A DNA stretch of 64,000 bases, taken from the NCBI GenBank assembly GCA_937907395.1, contig CALCII010000011.1:868001-932000 (forward strand), given 5' to 3'. Below the pieces are notes generated by a model that was not told where the DNA came from, ran no database searches, and saw only the letters and a list, made by a program, of their open reading frames with translations. The stretch comes from an uncultured Chitinophagaceae bacterium (GTDB taxonomy: Bacteria > Bacteroidota > Bacteroidia > Chitinophagales > Chitinophagaceae). Shown here in pieces: positions 1-8,830 of the stretch (position 1 is the stretch's first letter; each line of letters opens with the position of its first letter). Made by a program: the position numbers and the translations under genes.

Positions 1-1
1 G

Positions 2-748
2 GCGCAAAGCTGGGTGCCGGGACAAGCACTTACCTTCAATTCTCCGGGATGGTCGCTCTCTGTAGAGATGTTTTTTTATTTGTCGTTTCCTTTATTGTAT
101 AATTATTTCTATAGAAAAACAGTGCTCAGAAAATCGGCACTGGTGGTACTGCTGGTATTTGTGATCAGCCAGCTTTTGTTACATTATTTATTGTATTCAT
201 CTTTTTATAAAGGATTCCCTTCATCCTCTCATGATTTTGTACACTACTTTCCATTGATGCACATTAATGAGTTTTTAATTGGGAATATAACCGGATTGTT
301 TTTTCTGCATTCAGGTTATAAAAGGAAAAATTATGACCTGATCATTCTTGCACTCACGGTTGCTGTTGCTCTTTTACTGAAGTTTCAGTTTGGTATCAGT
401 TATCACAATGGCATGCTGGCATTCTTTTTTGTGCCATTGATCTTTTTTATATCCTTAAATACCGGGTTCTTAACAAGGATATCAATTAATAAGTTATTGG
501 TTTTTCTGGGAGAGATCAGTTATGGGATTTATATTTTACAGATGCCCGTATTTAAACTGGGAAATACTTTTATGCGAACGAAATTTCTGAATATGGGAAA
601 TAGTCCTGGTCTCATCTTTTCAATCAATTTTATTCTTTTAATCGTAGTGTCTGCTATCAGTTATAAATACATTGAAACGCCGGTAAGAGAGAGATTGAAC
701 GGGATTAAGTTTAAGAGATTAGTTGTACGAAGCAATAATCCTTTATAA
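2..748 (+). CDS. Acyltransferase 3 (OafA/YrhL-like) family protein, 5' end cut by window
   Basis: Integral membrane acyltransferase of the acyltransferase-3 family, which typically moves acetyl or other acyl groups onto cell-surface sugars. The open frame reaches the left edge of the window, and the first residues read AQSWVPGQ...FNSPGWSLSVE, a conserved mid-protein motif of this family, so the GTG at 14 is not the real start and roughly the first third of the protein lies outside. The rest shows six or seven hydrophobic segments and ends with the typical ISYKYIETPVRERL segment that closes these proteins. The acceptor substrate cannot be told. Family assignment is firm; function beyond acyl transfer is inference. 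Confidence 0.85.
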   Translation, partial: AQSWVPGQALTFNSPGWSLSVEMFFYLSFPLLYNYFYRKTVLRKSALVVLLVFVISQLLLHYLLYSSFYKGFPSSSHDFVHYFPLMHINEFLIGNITGLFFLHSGYKRKNYDLIILALTVAVALLLKFQFGISYHNGMLAFFFVPLIFFISLNTGFLTRISINKLLVFLGEISYGIYILQMPVFKLGNTFMRTKFLNMGNSPGLIFSINFILLIVVSAISYKYIETPVRERLNGIKFKRLVVRSNNPL

Positions 749-828
749 TATCATGCTTGAAAACGGTAATTCTTTGGCCGATTAGCAGATCGATTTTTTG
801 ATGCAAACTATTTAAAGAATTGATCACC

Positions 829-854
829 CCGTCAGCGGTTTAAAACCCTGACGG
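829..854. repeat. Palindromic hairpin after the acyltransferase gene
   Basis: CCGTCAG at 829-835 pairs with CTGACGG at 848-854, and the loop itself contains GGTTT/AAACC, giving a nearly continuous 12-bp stem. There is no T-run after it on the plus strand, so it is a poor classical terminator. It resembles the hairpin at 1574-1599 in design and may be a REP-like intergenic palindrome. Confidence 0.55.
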
Positions 855-921
855 CGGTTAAATAAGTCTATTATTGAATATAACACCATCATAGGTAGAG
901 AGGGTTTGGTGAAAGATATCT

Positions 922-1344
922 TTAAATAAAAATGAGGACTAACCATGGCAGAAGAAGCACACCAAAGGAGTAAATATATTCTATAGGGCTGGGAATATGT
1001 CTTTTGTTATTCCAATAAATGGTAAAGACTCCGGGATAAATTATTTCAGGATCACAATATTGTTTTTGAAGAACACTGGGATCTGATTTTCTTTCTTGGG
1101 TAAACAGAATGTACCTTAGTGATATGGCAAGAAAAATATGAATTGTTGGAAGCAAAGTTAAAATATTGCTTTTATTCCATCCCATATGTAAAGTATACAT
1201 AATGGCTGTATAAATGACAAGACAAAAACATGCTAAAAGAGAAGGCAATAAATACTTTCTTTTGGATAATTTTTCCAGAAATCCAAAATGTAGTGTCAGA
1301 TAAAGAAGAATAGGAAAATATGTTGCCAGAATTTCTTGTTTCAT
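922..1344 (-). CDS. Hypothetical small membrane protein
   Basis: Predicted 140-residue protein beginning MKQEILATYF. An in-frame TTG twelve bases further upstream would give 144 residues, but the ATG at 1344 is preferred. It has about four hydrophobic segments (N-terminal ILATYFPILLYL, LLPSLLACFCLVIY, LLPTIHIFLAISL and the C-terminal LLLPWLVLIFI) separated by a charged stretch in the second half. No family is recognised. It stands alone between two intergenic hairpins, with no evident operon partner. An overlapping reading frame at 1172-1378 lacks a comparable hydrophobic pattern. It could be a spurious frame, but length, start and membrane pattern make a real gene more likely than not. Confidence 0.5.
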   Translation of the reverse strand: MKQEILATYFPILLYLTLHFGFLEKLSKRKYLLPSLLACFCLVIYTAIMYTLHMGWNKSNILTLLPTIHIFLAISLRYILFTQERKSDPSVLQKQYCDPEIIYPGVFTIYWNNKRHIPSPIEYIYSFGVLLLPWLVLIFI

Positions 1345-1734
1345 ATGCTTTTTCAATCCATTCTTTTGACAAAAGCATTTGCTTTTAATAAAAATAATTC
1401 TTTTTGTTCACATCCTTTTTTCAACTTCTATTGTAGAGAGTAGGCGTATGTGGTAGTATTGGATTGCAAACAAAAGCCCCTTTCCTGAAATATTGTTGAA
1501 GTCAAAAGATGCATTATTTTCTTCCTTGAATTATTCATTAACGTTTCGACTTTTATTACTTTCACCCCATCCGCCGGCAGGGTTGGAAACCGCTGCCGGG
1601 GATTGTTCACCTGTTCAACCCGTCAACTTTTTCCCCTTTGCCCATCTCCAAATTCTCTGTATCTTATTCCCGCAGATCAAACGCATTGCTTGCCACTAAA
1701 TCTGCAATCGCAAATCTTAAATCTACATTCAGAG
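1345..1734. other. Intergenic region before the aquaporin gene, one hairpin
   Basis: About 390 bases without a convincing gene. Short frames here lack family features. The only clear structure is a GC-rich hairpin at 1574-1599, listed separately. The end (1690-1734) is rich in AAATCT/CAAATCT words. No exact TAnnTTTG promoter was seen close to the aquaporin start. Confidence 0.5.
1574..1599. repeat. GC-rich palindromic hairpin upstream of glpF-like gene
   Basis: CCGGCAG at 1574-1580 pairs with CTGCCGG at 1593-1599; the inner GTT/AAC also pairs. It follows the same plan as the hairpin at 829-854 (CxGxCAG, GGTT, AAACC, CTGxCGG), suggesting two members of one palindrome family 750 bp apart. Confidence 0.55.
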
Positions 1735-2445
1735 ATGACTCCTTTTATTGCAGAATTCATCGGCACCATGTTATTAATCTTATTAGGCAACGGCGTTGTG
1801 GCAAATGTGTTGCTCAACAAATCCAAAGGACAGAATGGTGGCTGGATTGTGATCACTTTCGGTTGGGCGATAGGAGTGTTTGTAGGTGTGTATTCCAGCG
1901 CTGCGGCCAGTGGTGCGCATCTCAATCCGGCGGTAACCATAGCCATGGCTACACTGCATAAGTTCGACTGGAGCCTTGTTCCTTTATATATAGGTGCCCA
2001 ACTGCTGGGTGCTATGGCAGGGGCTTTTCTCACCTGGCTCAGCTACCGGAAGCATTTCAACGAAAGCAATGATCCCGATGCAATGCTGGCTGTTTTTTGC
2101 ACCGCACCGGCCATCCGGGATAATGTATCCAACATAGCAACAGAGATGATCGGTACGTTTGTACTGGTGCTGGGTGTATTGTTTATGGCAGCTCCTCAAA
2201 ACAGCCTCGGTGCATTGGATGCATTGCCGGTTGCATTGCTGGTGCTTGGTATTGGATTGAGCCTGGGCGGACCAACAGGTTATGCCATTAACCCGGCACG
2301 TGACCTGGGACCAAGACTTATACATTTTATATTACCTATCCCCAATAAACGAGACAGCAACTGGAGCTATAGCTGGATTCCGGTACTGGCGCCCATCCTT
2401 GGTGGCTTAGTGGCGGCCGTGGTGTGGAGTTTCCTGCAGGCATAG
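1735..2445 (+). CDS. glpF: Aquaporin / glycerol uptake facilitator family protein
   Basis: Inner-membrane channel of the major intrinsic protein family. From the ATG at 1735 it is 236 residues, the usual size; a longer reading from 1603 adds 44 residues without membrane character and is rejected. Two half-membrane loops carry the NPA signatures: HLNPAVT (residues 64-66) and AINPARDLGPR (186-188). Asp after the second NPA-Arg (residue 190) is the mark of the glycerol-conducting GlpF branch rather than strict water channels. Six hydrophobic helices are visible. No glycerol kinase or glycerol-3-phosphate dehydrogenase gene is adjacent, so the physiological substrate (glycerol or another small neutral solute) is inferred from the motif only. 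Confidence 0.88.
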   Translation: MTPFIAEFIGTMLLILLGNGVVANVLLNKSKGQNGGWIVITFGWAIGVFVGVYSSAAASGAHLNPAVTIAMATLHKFDWSLVPLYIGAQLLGAMAGAFLTWLSYRKHFNESNDPDAMLAVFCTAPAIRDNVSNIATEMIGTFVLVLGVLFMAAPQNSLGALDALPVALLVLGIGLSLGGPTGYAINPARDLGPRLIHFILPIPNKRDSNWSYSWIPVLAPILGGLVAAVVWSFLQA

Positions 2446-2460
2446 GTTCTACAACTTTAT

Positions 2461-2509
2461 AAAAGCCGAACGACGATGCGTTCATTTTCTGCTTTTAGCC
2501 GTTTTTTTT
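2461..2509 (+). terminator. Possible weak terminator after glpF-like gene
   Basis: AAAAGC at 2461-2466 and GCTTTT at 2491-2496 can enclose a smaller GAACG/CGTTC stem (2468-2483), and a run of eight T follows about 6 bases later. The stem is loose, so this is only a suggestion. Confidence 0.3.
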
Positions 2510-2601
2510 GCTGTAACAATTAGTTAATCGGATGATTCTGATCATTTCCCACCGTCGGGGGTAAAAATAATTTAGCGGCTTAAAGTTTAAAAGTTACAGC
2601 T

Positions 2602-5600
2602 ATGTCTACTCAAACTCAAGTTGCTGATTTGCCCGGTGTCGAACCAGATACCCATCAAAGCAAGCCAAAAGCCAATTACCATGTGATGGACGGCAATGAA
2701 GCTGCCGCCTACATCGCTTATAAATGCAGCGAAGTCTGCGCCATTTATCCTATTACACCTTCCTCTGCCATGGGCGAATGGGCCGATGAGTGGAGTGCAA
2801 AAGGAATGAAAAACGTATTTGGCACCACGCCCCGTGTGGTTGAAATGCAAAGTGAAGCTGGTGCAGCCGGTGCTATTCACGGTGCTTTACAAGGTGGTGC
2901 GCTTGCGTCCACCTTTACTGCTTCTCAGGGTCTCCTGCTCATGATTCCCAACATGTACAAAATTGCCGGTGAGCTCACGCCCACCGTTTTCCATATTGCA
3001 GCGAGGAGCTTAGCTACTCATGCGCTCTCCATCTTTGGAGATCACAGTGATGTGATGGCTGTTCGCTCTACTGGTTTCTCTATGCTGTTTGGTAATAATC
3101 CTCAGGAAGTTATGGATATGGCACTCATTGCCCACGCTGCCACGCTGAAAGCAAGGGTGCCCTTCCTGAACATTTTTGATGGCTTCCGGACTTCACATGA
3201 GCTCAATGAAGTTGAAATTATCCCTGATGAAGTCATTGAAAAAATGCTGGACATGGAAGCCATTCATGCACATCGTGACCGTGCTTTGAATCCCAGCAAC
3301 CCTGTGATTCGTGGTACTGCTCAAAATCCCGATGTGTATTTCCAGAACAGGGAAGCTGCGAATGTGTATTATGAAAAAGTGCCCGGCATTGTTCAGAATG
3401 CAATGGATGAGTTCTACGCTCTTACCGGAAGAAGATATAATCTTTATGAATACTATGGACACGAACATCCCGATCGCCTGGTGATCATTATGGGTTCTGC
3501 AGCCGGTACAGTGAAAGAAACGGTTGATTACCTGAACTCCATTGGCGCACACGTTGGTGTGTTGATGATTCGCTTGTTCCGTCCGCTGGATGTGGAAGCC
3601 TTCATCAAAGCCATTCCAAAATCTGTGGTAAGTATTGCAGTACTGGATCGTTGTAAAGAACCCACCGGTATTGGTGAACCTCTTTATATGAATGTGGTGA
3701 ATGCGTTGAATGAAGCTCAGGAAAACCATCACGCTCACGTTATTGGCGGACGTTATGGTTTGTCTTCCAAAGAATTTACTCCTGCCATGGCGAAAGCTGT
3801 GTTTAAAGAACTGAAGAAAAACCAACCCAAAAACCACTTCACGATTGGTATTGATGATGATGTCACTCATACCAGTCTGGCTTACGACAAAACCTTTAAC
3901 CTGGAAGAAAGACATCTGTTCCGTGGTTTGTTCTTTGGCCTTGGTGCCGATGGTACTGTTAGTGCCAATAAGAACTCTATTAAAATCATTGGTGATAAAA
4001 CCGATGATCATGTTCAGGGATACTTTGTATACGATTCTAAAAAATCAGGATCGTTAACTGTATCTCACCTCCGCTTCGGTGAAAATCCAATCAATTCTAC
4101 GTACCTCATCCAGTCGGCTAATTTCATCGCCTGTCATCACTTCAATTATCTTACCAAGTATGATATTCTGAAGGAAGCAGAAGATGGTGCTGTATTTCTC
4201 CTCAATGCTCCTTACAGTAAAGAAGAAGTGTGGACCAAGCTTCCAAGAAAAATCCAGGAAGAAATTGTTGACAAACATCTGAAGTTTTATGTGATCAATG
4301 CTTATACTGTTGCAAAAGATGCAGGTATGGGCAACCGTATCAACACCATTCTTCAAACCTGTTTCTTTGCCATCAGTAATATTCTTCCCAGAGAAGAAGC
4401 GATTGCAAAAATCAAAGAAGCGATTTATGAAACGTATTGGAAGAAAGGCGATGCTGTAGTACAGAAAAACTATGCAGCGGTGGATATGGCGCTCGACAAC
4501 CTCTATGAAATTGACTATTCCAAATTCAGGATTGGTAATGTGCCTATTGGCGATACCATTTCAAAAGATGCTCCCGGATTTGTAAAAGATGTGTTGGGTA
4601 AAATCATTGCCGGTGAAGGTGATCAATTACCGGTGAGTGCATTCCCTGTGGATGGTACATTCCCCACTAGCACTACCAAATGGGAAAAAAGAAATATTGC
4701 CGATGCCGTTCCTGTATGGGATACAGCACTCTGTACACAGTGTAATAAGTGCGCTGTGATTTGTCCGCATGCTGCCATTCGTCCGAAAGTATACGATAAA
4801 GCATTACTGAAAGATGCGCCTGCCGGTTTCAAACATGTAGATCCTGTTGGTAAAGAATGGAACAAAGAAACGGAAGCTTATACATTACAGGTATCAACTG
4901 AAGATTGTACCGGTTGTACTTTATGCGTTGAGTATTGTCCTATCACAAGTAAAACGGATCCCGGCCATAAAGCCATCAACATGATGGATAAAATGCCAAT
5001 CCAGGATGCAGAAATCAACAACTGGAATTACTTCCTTTCTATTCCGGAAGTAGATCGCACAAGAGTTCCTAAAACAACCGTAAAAGGTTCTCAGTTCCTG
5101 CAACCATTATTTGAATTCAGTGGTGCTTGTGCCGGTTGTGGCGAAACTCCTTATCTCAAATTGCTCACTCAGTTATTTGGTGAACGTATGATTGTTGCCA
5201 ATGCAACAGGATGCTCTTCCATCTTTGGTGGTAACCTTCCCACAACTCCATGGAGTACCAATAAAGAAGGTGTGGGACCAGCCTGGGCCAACAGTTTGTT
5301 TGAAGACAATGCAGAGTTTGGTTTGGGTATCCGTTTGGCCAGTGCGAAGAAGCGTGAAATGGCATACCAGTTGTTAGATGAATTACGTCCGATGGTGGGA
5401 GAAGACCTCGTAGATAAACTGGTGAATGCAAAAGAAGTTACCGAAGCTGAAATACACGACAAACATGAAATGGTGAAAGAATTGAAGCGTCGTTTGAGCG
5501 GACAACGTTCTATGGCTGCACTCAATCTTTTCCACCTGGCCGATTTCTTAGAAGAGAAATCAGTATGGATTGTTGGTGGTGATGGCTGGGCTTATGATAT

Positions 5601-6192
5601 TGGTTATGGTGGATTGGATCATGTGCTGAGCAGTGGTGAAAACATCAACATCATGGTGCTGGATACTGAAGTGTATAGTAACACCGGCGGACAAATGTCG
5701 AAATCAACTCCTATTGGTGCCAGTGCGAAGTTTAGTGTAAACGGACGTACAGCTGGTAAAAAAGACCTGGCGATGCAAGCCATTGCACATGGTACGGCTT
5801 ATGTAGCACAGATTGCAATGGGTGGAAATGATATGCATACCATCCGCACTATCCTGGAAGCAGAAGCTTATCCCGGTCCTTCACTGATTATTGCCTACAG
5901 CCATTGTATTGCACATGGTATTGATATGGCACATGGAGCCGATGAACAGGACTTCGCTGTGAAGAGTGGTTACTGGCCTCTGTTCCATTTCAATCCAATG
6001 AAACCAAAAGGTGAACGTTTCGTTGTAGATTCTAAAGAACCATCCTTGCCATTGAGCGAATTCATGTATCATGAAAACCGTTTCAATGTGATCAAAGCAA
6101 AAGATCCTGAATTGGCAGAACGCTTCCTGCATACTGCCGAAGAAATGCGTGACAGCAAATGGGATCGTTTACAAACTTTGAGAGGATTGTAA
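2602..6192 (+). CDS. nifJ: Pyruvate:ferredoxin (flavodoxin) oxidoreductase, single-chain
   Basis: Cytoplasmic enzyme that oxidises pyruvate with coenzyme A to acetyl-CoA and CO2, passing electrons to ferredoxin or flavodoxin. At 1196 residues it is the fused, single-polypeptide form. The N-terminal thiamine-diphosphate region carries YPITPSSAMGEWADEW (about residue 50). The central gamma-type domain follows. Two [4Fe-4S] motifs come next: CxxCxxCxxxCP at 711-721 and at 769-779. A third cluster site (GACAGCGET, from 841) and the C-terminal thiamine-diphosphate/Mg site GDGWAYDIG (about 993) with NTGGQ (about 1027) complete the expected set. Nothing is truncated. It stands alone, with a clear terminator downstream. 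Oxygen-sensitive enzymes of this class suggest a low-oxygen phase in the lifestyle, which is inference. Confidence 0.96.
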   Translation: MSTQTQVADLPGVEPDTHQSKPKANYHVMDGNEAAAYIAYKCSEVCAIYPITPSSAMGEWADEWSAKGMKNVFGTTPRVVEMQSEAGAAGAIHGALQGGALASTFTASQGLLLMIPNMYKIAGELTPTVFHIAARSLATHALSIFGDHSDVMAVRSTGFSMLFGNNPQEVMDMALIAHAATLKARVPFLNIFDGFRTSHELNEVEIIPDEVIEKMLDMEAIHAHRDRALNPSNPVIRGTAQNPDVYFQNREAANVYYEKVPGIVQNAMDEFYALTGRRYNLYEYYGHEHPDRLVIIMGSAAGTVKETVDYLNSIGAHVGVLMIRLFRPLDVEAFIKAIPKSVVSIAVLDRCKEPTGIGEPLYMNVVNALNEAQENHHAHVIGGRYGLSSKEFTPAMAKAVFKELKKNQPKNHFTIGIDDDVTHTSLAYDKTFNLEERHLFRGLFFGLGADGTVSANKNSIKIIGDKTDDHVQGYFVYDSKKSGSLTVSHLRFGENPINSTYLIQSANFIACHHFNYLTKYDILKEAEDGAVFLLNAPYSKEEVWTKLPRKIQEEIVDKHLKFYVINAYTVAKDAGMGNRINTILQTCFFAISNILPREEAIAKIKEAIYETYWKKGDAVVQKNYAAVDMALDNLYEIDYSKFRIGNVPIGDTISKDAPGFVKDVLGKIIAGEGDQLPVSAFPVDGTFPTSTTKWEKRNIADAVPVWDTALCTQCNKCAVICPHAAIRPKVYDKALLKDAPAGFKHVDPVGKEWNKETEAYTLQVSTEDCTGCTLCVEYCPITSKTDPGHKAINMMDKMPIQDAEINNWNYFLSIPEVDRTRVPKTTVKGSQFLQPLFEFSGACAGCGETPYLKLLTQLFGERMIVANATGCSSIFGGNLPTTPWSTNKEGVGPAWANSLFEDNAEFGLGIRLASAKKREMAYQLLDELRPMVGEDLVDKLVNAKEVTEAEIHDKHEMVKELKRRLSGQRSMAALNLFHLADFLEEKSVWIVGGDGWAYDIGYGGLDHVLSSGENINIMVLDTEVYSNTGGQMSKSTPIGASAKFSVNGRTAGKKDLAMQAIAHGTAYVAQIAMGGNDMHTIRTILEAEAYPGPSLIIAYSHCIAHGIDMAHGADEQDFAVKSGYWPLFHFNPMKPKGERFVVDSKEPSLPLSEFMYHENRFNVIKAKDPELAERFLHTAEEMRDSKWDRLQTLRGL

Positions 6193-6214
6193 GATATCAT
6201 CCATATGAAAAAGA

Positions 6215-6244
6215 AAAAGGGCGTCTCACAAGAGACGCCTTTTC
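6215..6244 (+). terminator. Rho-independent terminator after nifJ
   Basis: GGCGTCTC (6220-6227), a four-base loop, and GAGACGCC (6232-6239) form a perfect 8-bp stem followed by TTTT, starting 27 bases after the nifJ stop. Confidence 0.85.
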
Positions 6245-6276
6245 GATTTTATAACCATTTGAAAGTTGAATTTCAT

Positions 6277-6891
6277 AATGCCGTATTCGACTGGCTCAGA
6301 CTGACAACACGATTTTAAAATTGAATGGATGTATAAACAAAAACGTAAAGTCCTGTCATGCTGAGCCTGTCGAAGCAAACAGGGAGTAAAAAGTTGAATG
6401 CTTAACACCGCCTTCGACTGGCTCAGGCTGACAACAGGTTTTATTATGAAAATGAATTTCAATACTGAAACAAATGCCCTGTCATGCTGAGCCTGTCGAA
6501 GCAAACAGGGAGTAAAAAGTTGAATGCTTAACACCGCCTTCGACTGGCTCAGGCTGACAACAGGTTTTATTATGAAAATGAATTTCAATACTGAAACAAA
6601 TGCCCTGTCATGCTGAGCTTGTCGAAGCAGACAGGGAGTAAAAAGTTGAATGTTTAACGCCGCCTTCGACCGGACTCAGGCTGACAACAGGTTTTATTAT
6701 GAAAGTGAATCTCAATACTGAAACAAATGCCCTGTCATGCTGAGCTTGTCGAAGCAGACAGGGAGTAAAAAGTTGAATGTTTAACGCCGCCTTCGACCGG
6801 ACTCAGGCTGACAACACGTTTTATTATGAAAGTGAATTTCAATAATGAAACAAATGCCCTGTCATGCAGAGCCTGTCGAAGCAGACAGGGA
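6277..6891. repeat. Tandem array of 126-127 bp palindrome-bearing repeats (about five units)
   Basis: The word TGTCATG recurs at 6354, 6480, 6606, 6733 and 6860, a period of 126-127 bp. Each unit holds two imperfectly complementary halves: TGTCATGCTGAGCCTGTCGAAG and, about 60 bp on, CTTCGACTGGCTCAGGCTGACA. It can therefore fold back on itself like a REP/BIME element. Units 2 and 3 are almost identical; units 4 and 5 share changes (GAGCTTGTC, CGACCGGACTC), and the first is the most degenerate, which points to stepwise duplication. The last half-unit ends directly at the tryptophanase stop codon. Frames running through the array are artefacts of the repeat. Confidence 0.9.
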
Positions 6892-6892
6892 C

Positions 6893-8266
6893 TTACACCA
6901 CCGGTTCCATCTTTGCTGTAAAATGACGTAGCAATGGTGCTTCTTCTGTAATCTTCAGTCCGGTGATTGCATTCCTGTTGTTAAATACTTCAATGATCAC
7001 TTCCGCTACATAATCAATATGGCTTTGTGTGTACACTCTTCTTGGTATAGCCAACCGAACCAGTTCCATGGTTGATGGAATAAGTTGATGTTGATCATTG
7101 TACTTACCAAACATGAGTGAGCCAATCTCCACGCTACGGATACCGCCTTCGAGATACAGTGCACATACCAACGCCTGTCCGGGATATTGCTCCACAGGGA
7201 TATGTGGCAGAAATGCTTTCGCATCAAGATACACTGCATGTCCGCCTGCCGGTTGCATCACAGGCACACCTGCATCAATCAGTTTATTGGTGAGGTATTC
7301 GGTTGTGCGTAAGCGATAGTGCAGATAATTTTCATCCATCACTTCCTGCAAACCAATAGCAATGGCTTCAAGATCCCGGCCGGCCAATCCGCCATAGGTG
7401 GTAAATCCTTCAGTAATAATGAGCAGGTTGCGGCAGCGGTTCGCCAGTTCTTCATTGTGCATGGCCAGAAAACCACCAATATTGGCGAACGCATCTTTCT
7501 TGGCGCTCATGGTGCAACCATCGGCATAGGAGAACATTTCCTTTACAATTTCCGGAATGGATTTCTGTGCATAGCCATCTTCTCTCATTTTGATGAAGTA
7601 AGCATTTTCTGCAAAGCGGCAGGCATCAATAAACATGGGAATACCAAACTCTTTACACACAGCGTGTGTTTCACGAATGTTTTGCATGCTCACCGGTTGC
7701 CCGCCACCGGAATTGTTGGTGATGGTCATAATCACCAGTGGAATGTGTGTGGCACCAATGCGTTTGATTTCGCTTCGTAAAGCCGCCACATTCATATTGC
7801 CTTTGAATGGGGCCGGAATAGAAGGATGTTTTCCTTCTTCACAAACAAGGTCAATTCCTTCTGCACCGGAGAATTCAATATTCGCTCTTGTCGTATCAAA
7901 TAATGTGTTGCTGAGAAAATAATTTCCTTTTCCCCCTAAAATGCTGAAGATGATTTTTTCTGCGGCACGGCCCTGGTGTGTGGGAATAATCATAGGCATG
8001 CCGGTGATATCTCTTACTGCAGTTTCAAATTTGAAAAAACTGCTGCTGCCGGCATAGGATTCATCGCCCAACATAATTCCTGCCCATTGGTTGCTGCTCA
8101 TAGCGCTGGTGCCGCTGTCGGTTAACAGATCAATCAGCACATCATTTGCATGAATGCTGAAGGGGTTATAATGTGCGTTTTCTAAAATGGTTTTACGTTG
8201 TTCTTTGGTGGTGAAATAAATAGGCTCCACCGATTTTATTTTAAACGGTTCAATGATCGTCTTCAT
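6893..8266 (-). CDS. tnaA: Tryptophanase (tryptophan indole-lyase)
   Basis: PLP-dependent beta-eliminating lyase that splits L-tryptophan to indole, pyruvate and ammonia in the cytoplasm. It has 457 residues, close to the family length. THQGRAAE (96-103), the TITNNSGGGQPVSM segment (181-194) and SAKKDAF with the probable PLP lysine at 257 are visible. The close relative tyrosine phenol-lyase is the main alternative. Two positions favour tryptophanase: NNSGGGQPVS instead of the VNLAGGQPVS type, and RSVEIGS where phenol-lyase has an Arg (RSMERG) for the phenol ring. Pyruvate from this reaction could feed the nearby pyruvate oxidoreductase (inference). No tryptophan-rich leader peptide was noticed in the 163 bp upstream. 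Confidence 0.88.
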   Translation of the reverse strand: MKTIIEPFKIKSVEPIYFTTKEQRKTILENAHYNPFSIHANDVLIDLLTDSGTSAMSSNQWAGIMLGDESYAGSSSFFKFETAVRDITGMPMIIPTHQGRAAEKIIFSILGGKGNYFLSNTLFDTTRANIEFSGAEGIDLVCEEGKHPSIPAPFKGNMNVAALRSEIKRIGATHIPLVIMTITNNSGGGQPVSMQNIRETHAVCKEFGIPMFIDACRFAENAYFIKMREDGYAQKSIPEIVKEMFSYADGCTMSAKKDAFANIGGFLAMHNEELANRCRNLLIITEGFTTYGGLAGRDLEAIAIGLQEVMDENYLHYRLRTTEYLTNKLIDAGVPVMQPAGGHAVYLDAKAFLPHIPVEQYPGQALVCALYLEGGIRSVEIGSLMFGKYNDQHQLIPSTMELVRLAIPRRVYTQSHIDYVAEVIIEVFNNRNAITGLKITEEAPLLRHFTAKMEPVV

Positions 8267-8429
8267 AAAAAGATAATTGTGTTGAAAATGAAAAACTGTC
8301 TAACAGCACGAACGTGCGGGGAGGAGAGCGAACTTATGAAGGACGACGAATGATATTCTTCCAGATATTCATAACAGGCAACCGTAATTCGGGTGCAAGG
8401 TACAAAATGCTTTTCTGTTTCGGAAGGGA

Positions 8430-8816
8430 TTACAGCTTGCGTTCGTAATAAGGAATTTCATCCTGGCTGATGCTTTCCTTTTGCTGCCAGTAAGCAGCAG
8501 TAACCACACGGCCATCTCTGGTGCGGAGTAGTCTTCCGTACACTGCATTAATGGCATTAAACGCAACATTGGTAACACCCACTGTGAAGGTGGTGGGTTT
8601 GGGAGGTTCGGGTGGTGGGGGAACTGCTTCACCCTCTGCGGGTTTGGGAGCCGGTGCTGCTTTCGGTGCAGGCGATGGAACCACTACTACTGTGAATTTG
8701 TTGTACTCCAGCAGGTCTTTCAGAAATGCAACACGTTCTTCGGTTACATTCTTTTCCACAACAGCACATTTAACGCCGTCCAGTTCTTCAAATTCGTGAT
8801 TCTTATTAATCGCCAT
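8430..8816 (-). CDS. Conserved hypothetical protein at the end of the nuo operon
   Basis: 128-residue soluble protein of unknown function; no domain is recognised with confidence. The ATG at 8816 (MAINKNHEF) is chosen because the longer frame overlaps nuoN and adds no sensible sequence. It has two compact halves: residues 1-46 (FEELDGVKCAVVEKNV, ERVAFLKDLLEYNKFTVVVV) and 76-128 (FTVGVTNVAFNAINAVYGRLLRT, VVTAAYWQQKES), separated by a Pro/Ala-rich linker at 47-75. It starts only 14 bases after the nuoN stop, on the same strand, so it is probably co-transcribed with complex I. A role in complex I assembly or regulation is possible but unproven; the protein has no membrane segment and no metal-binding cysteine motif. 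Confidence 0.8.
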   Translation of the reverse strand: MAINKNHEFEELDGVKCAVVEKNVTEERVAFLKDLLEYNKFTVVVVPSPAPKAAPAPKPAEGEAVPPPPEPPKPTTFTVGVTNVAFNAINAVYGRLLRTRDGRVVTAAYWQQKESISQDEIPYYERKL

Positions 8817-8830
8817 GGTTTTGTTTTTTC

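Noticed and set aside
1172..1378. A 68-codon minus-strand frame overlapping the small membrane gene
   Set aside because: Shorter and less membrane-like than the 140-codon frame in the same place.
1603..1734. Upstream extension of the aquaporin start
   Set aside because: The extra 44 residues have no membrane or family character; the ATG at 1735 gives the normal protein.
3193..4011. A 272-codon open frame antisense to nifJ, and several similar antisense frames across nifJ, nuo, murE and metG
   Set aside because: They mirror the codon structure of well-supported genes on the other strand, are His/Ile/Phe-rich with no domain features and have no promoter.
6226..6588. A 120-codon frame on the minus strand after nifJ with an internally repeated protein sequence
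   Set aside because: It is a read-through of the 126-bp repeat array and the terminator; the protein repeat merely reflects the DNA repeat.
6277..6891. Possible CRISPR array
   Set aside because: The whole 126-bp period is repeated with no variable spacers, and no cas gene is near.
6893..8266. Tyrosine phenol-lyase instead of tryptophanase
   Set aside because: The ring-binding Arg of phenol-lyase is Ile here (RSVEIGS), and the NNSGGGQPVS segment is of the tryptophanase type.
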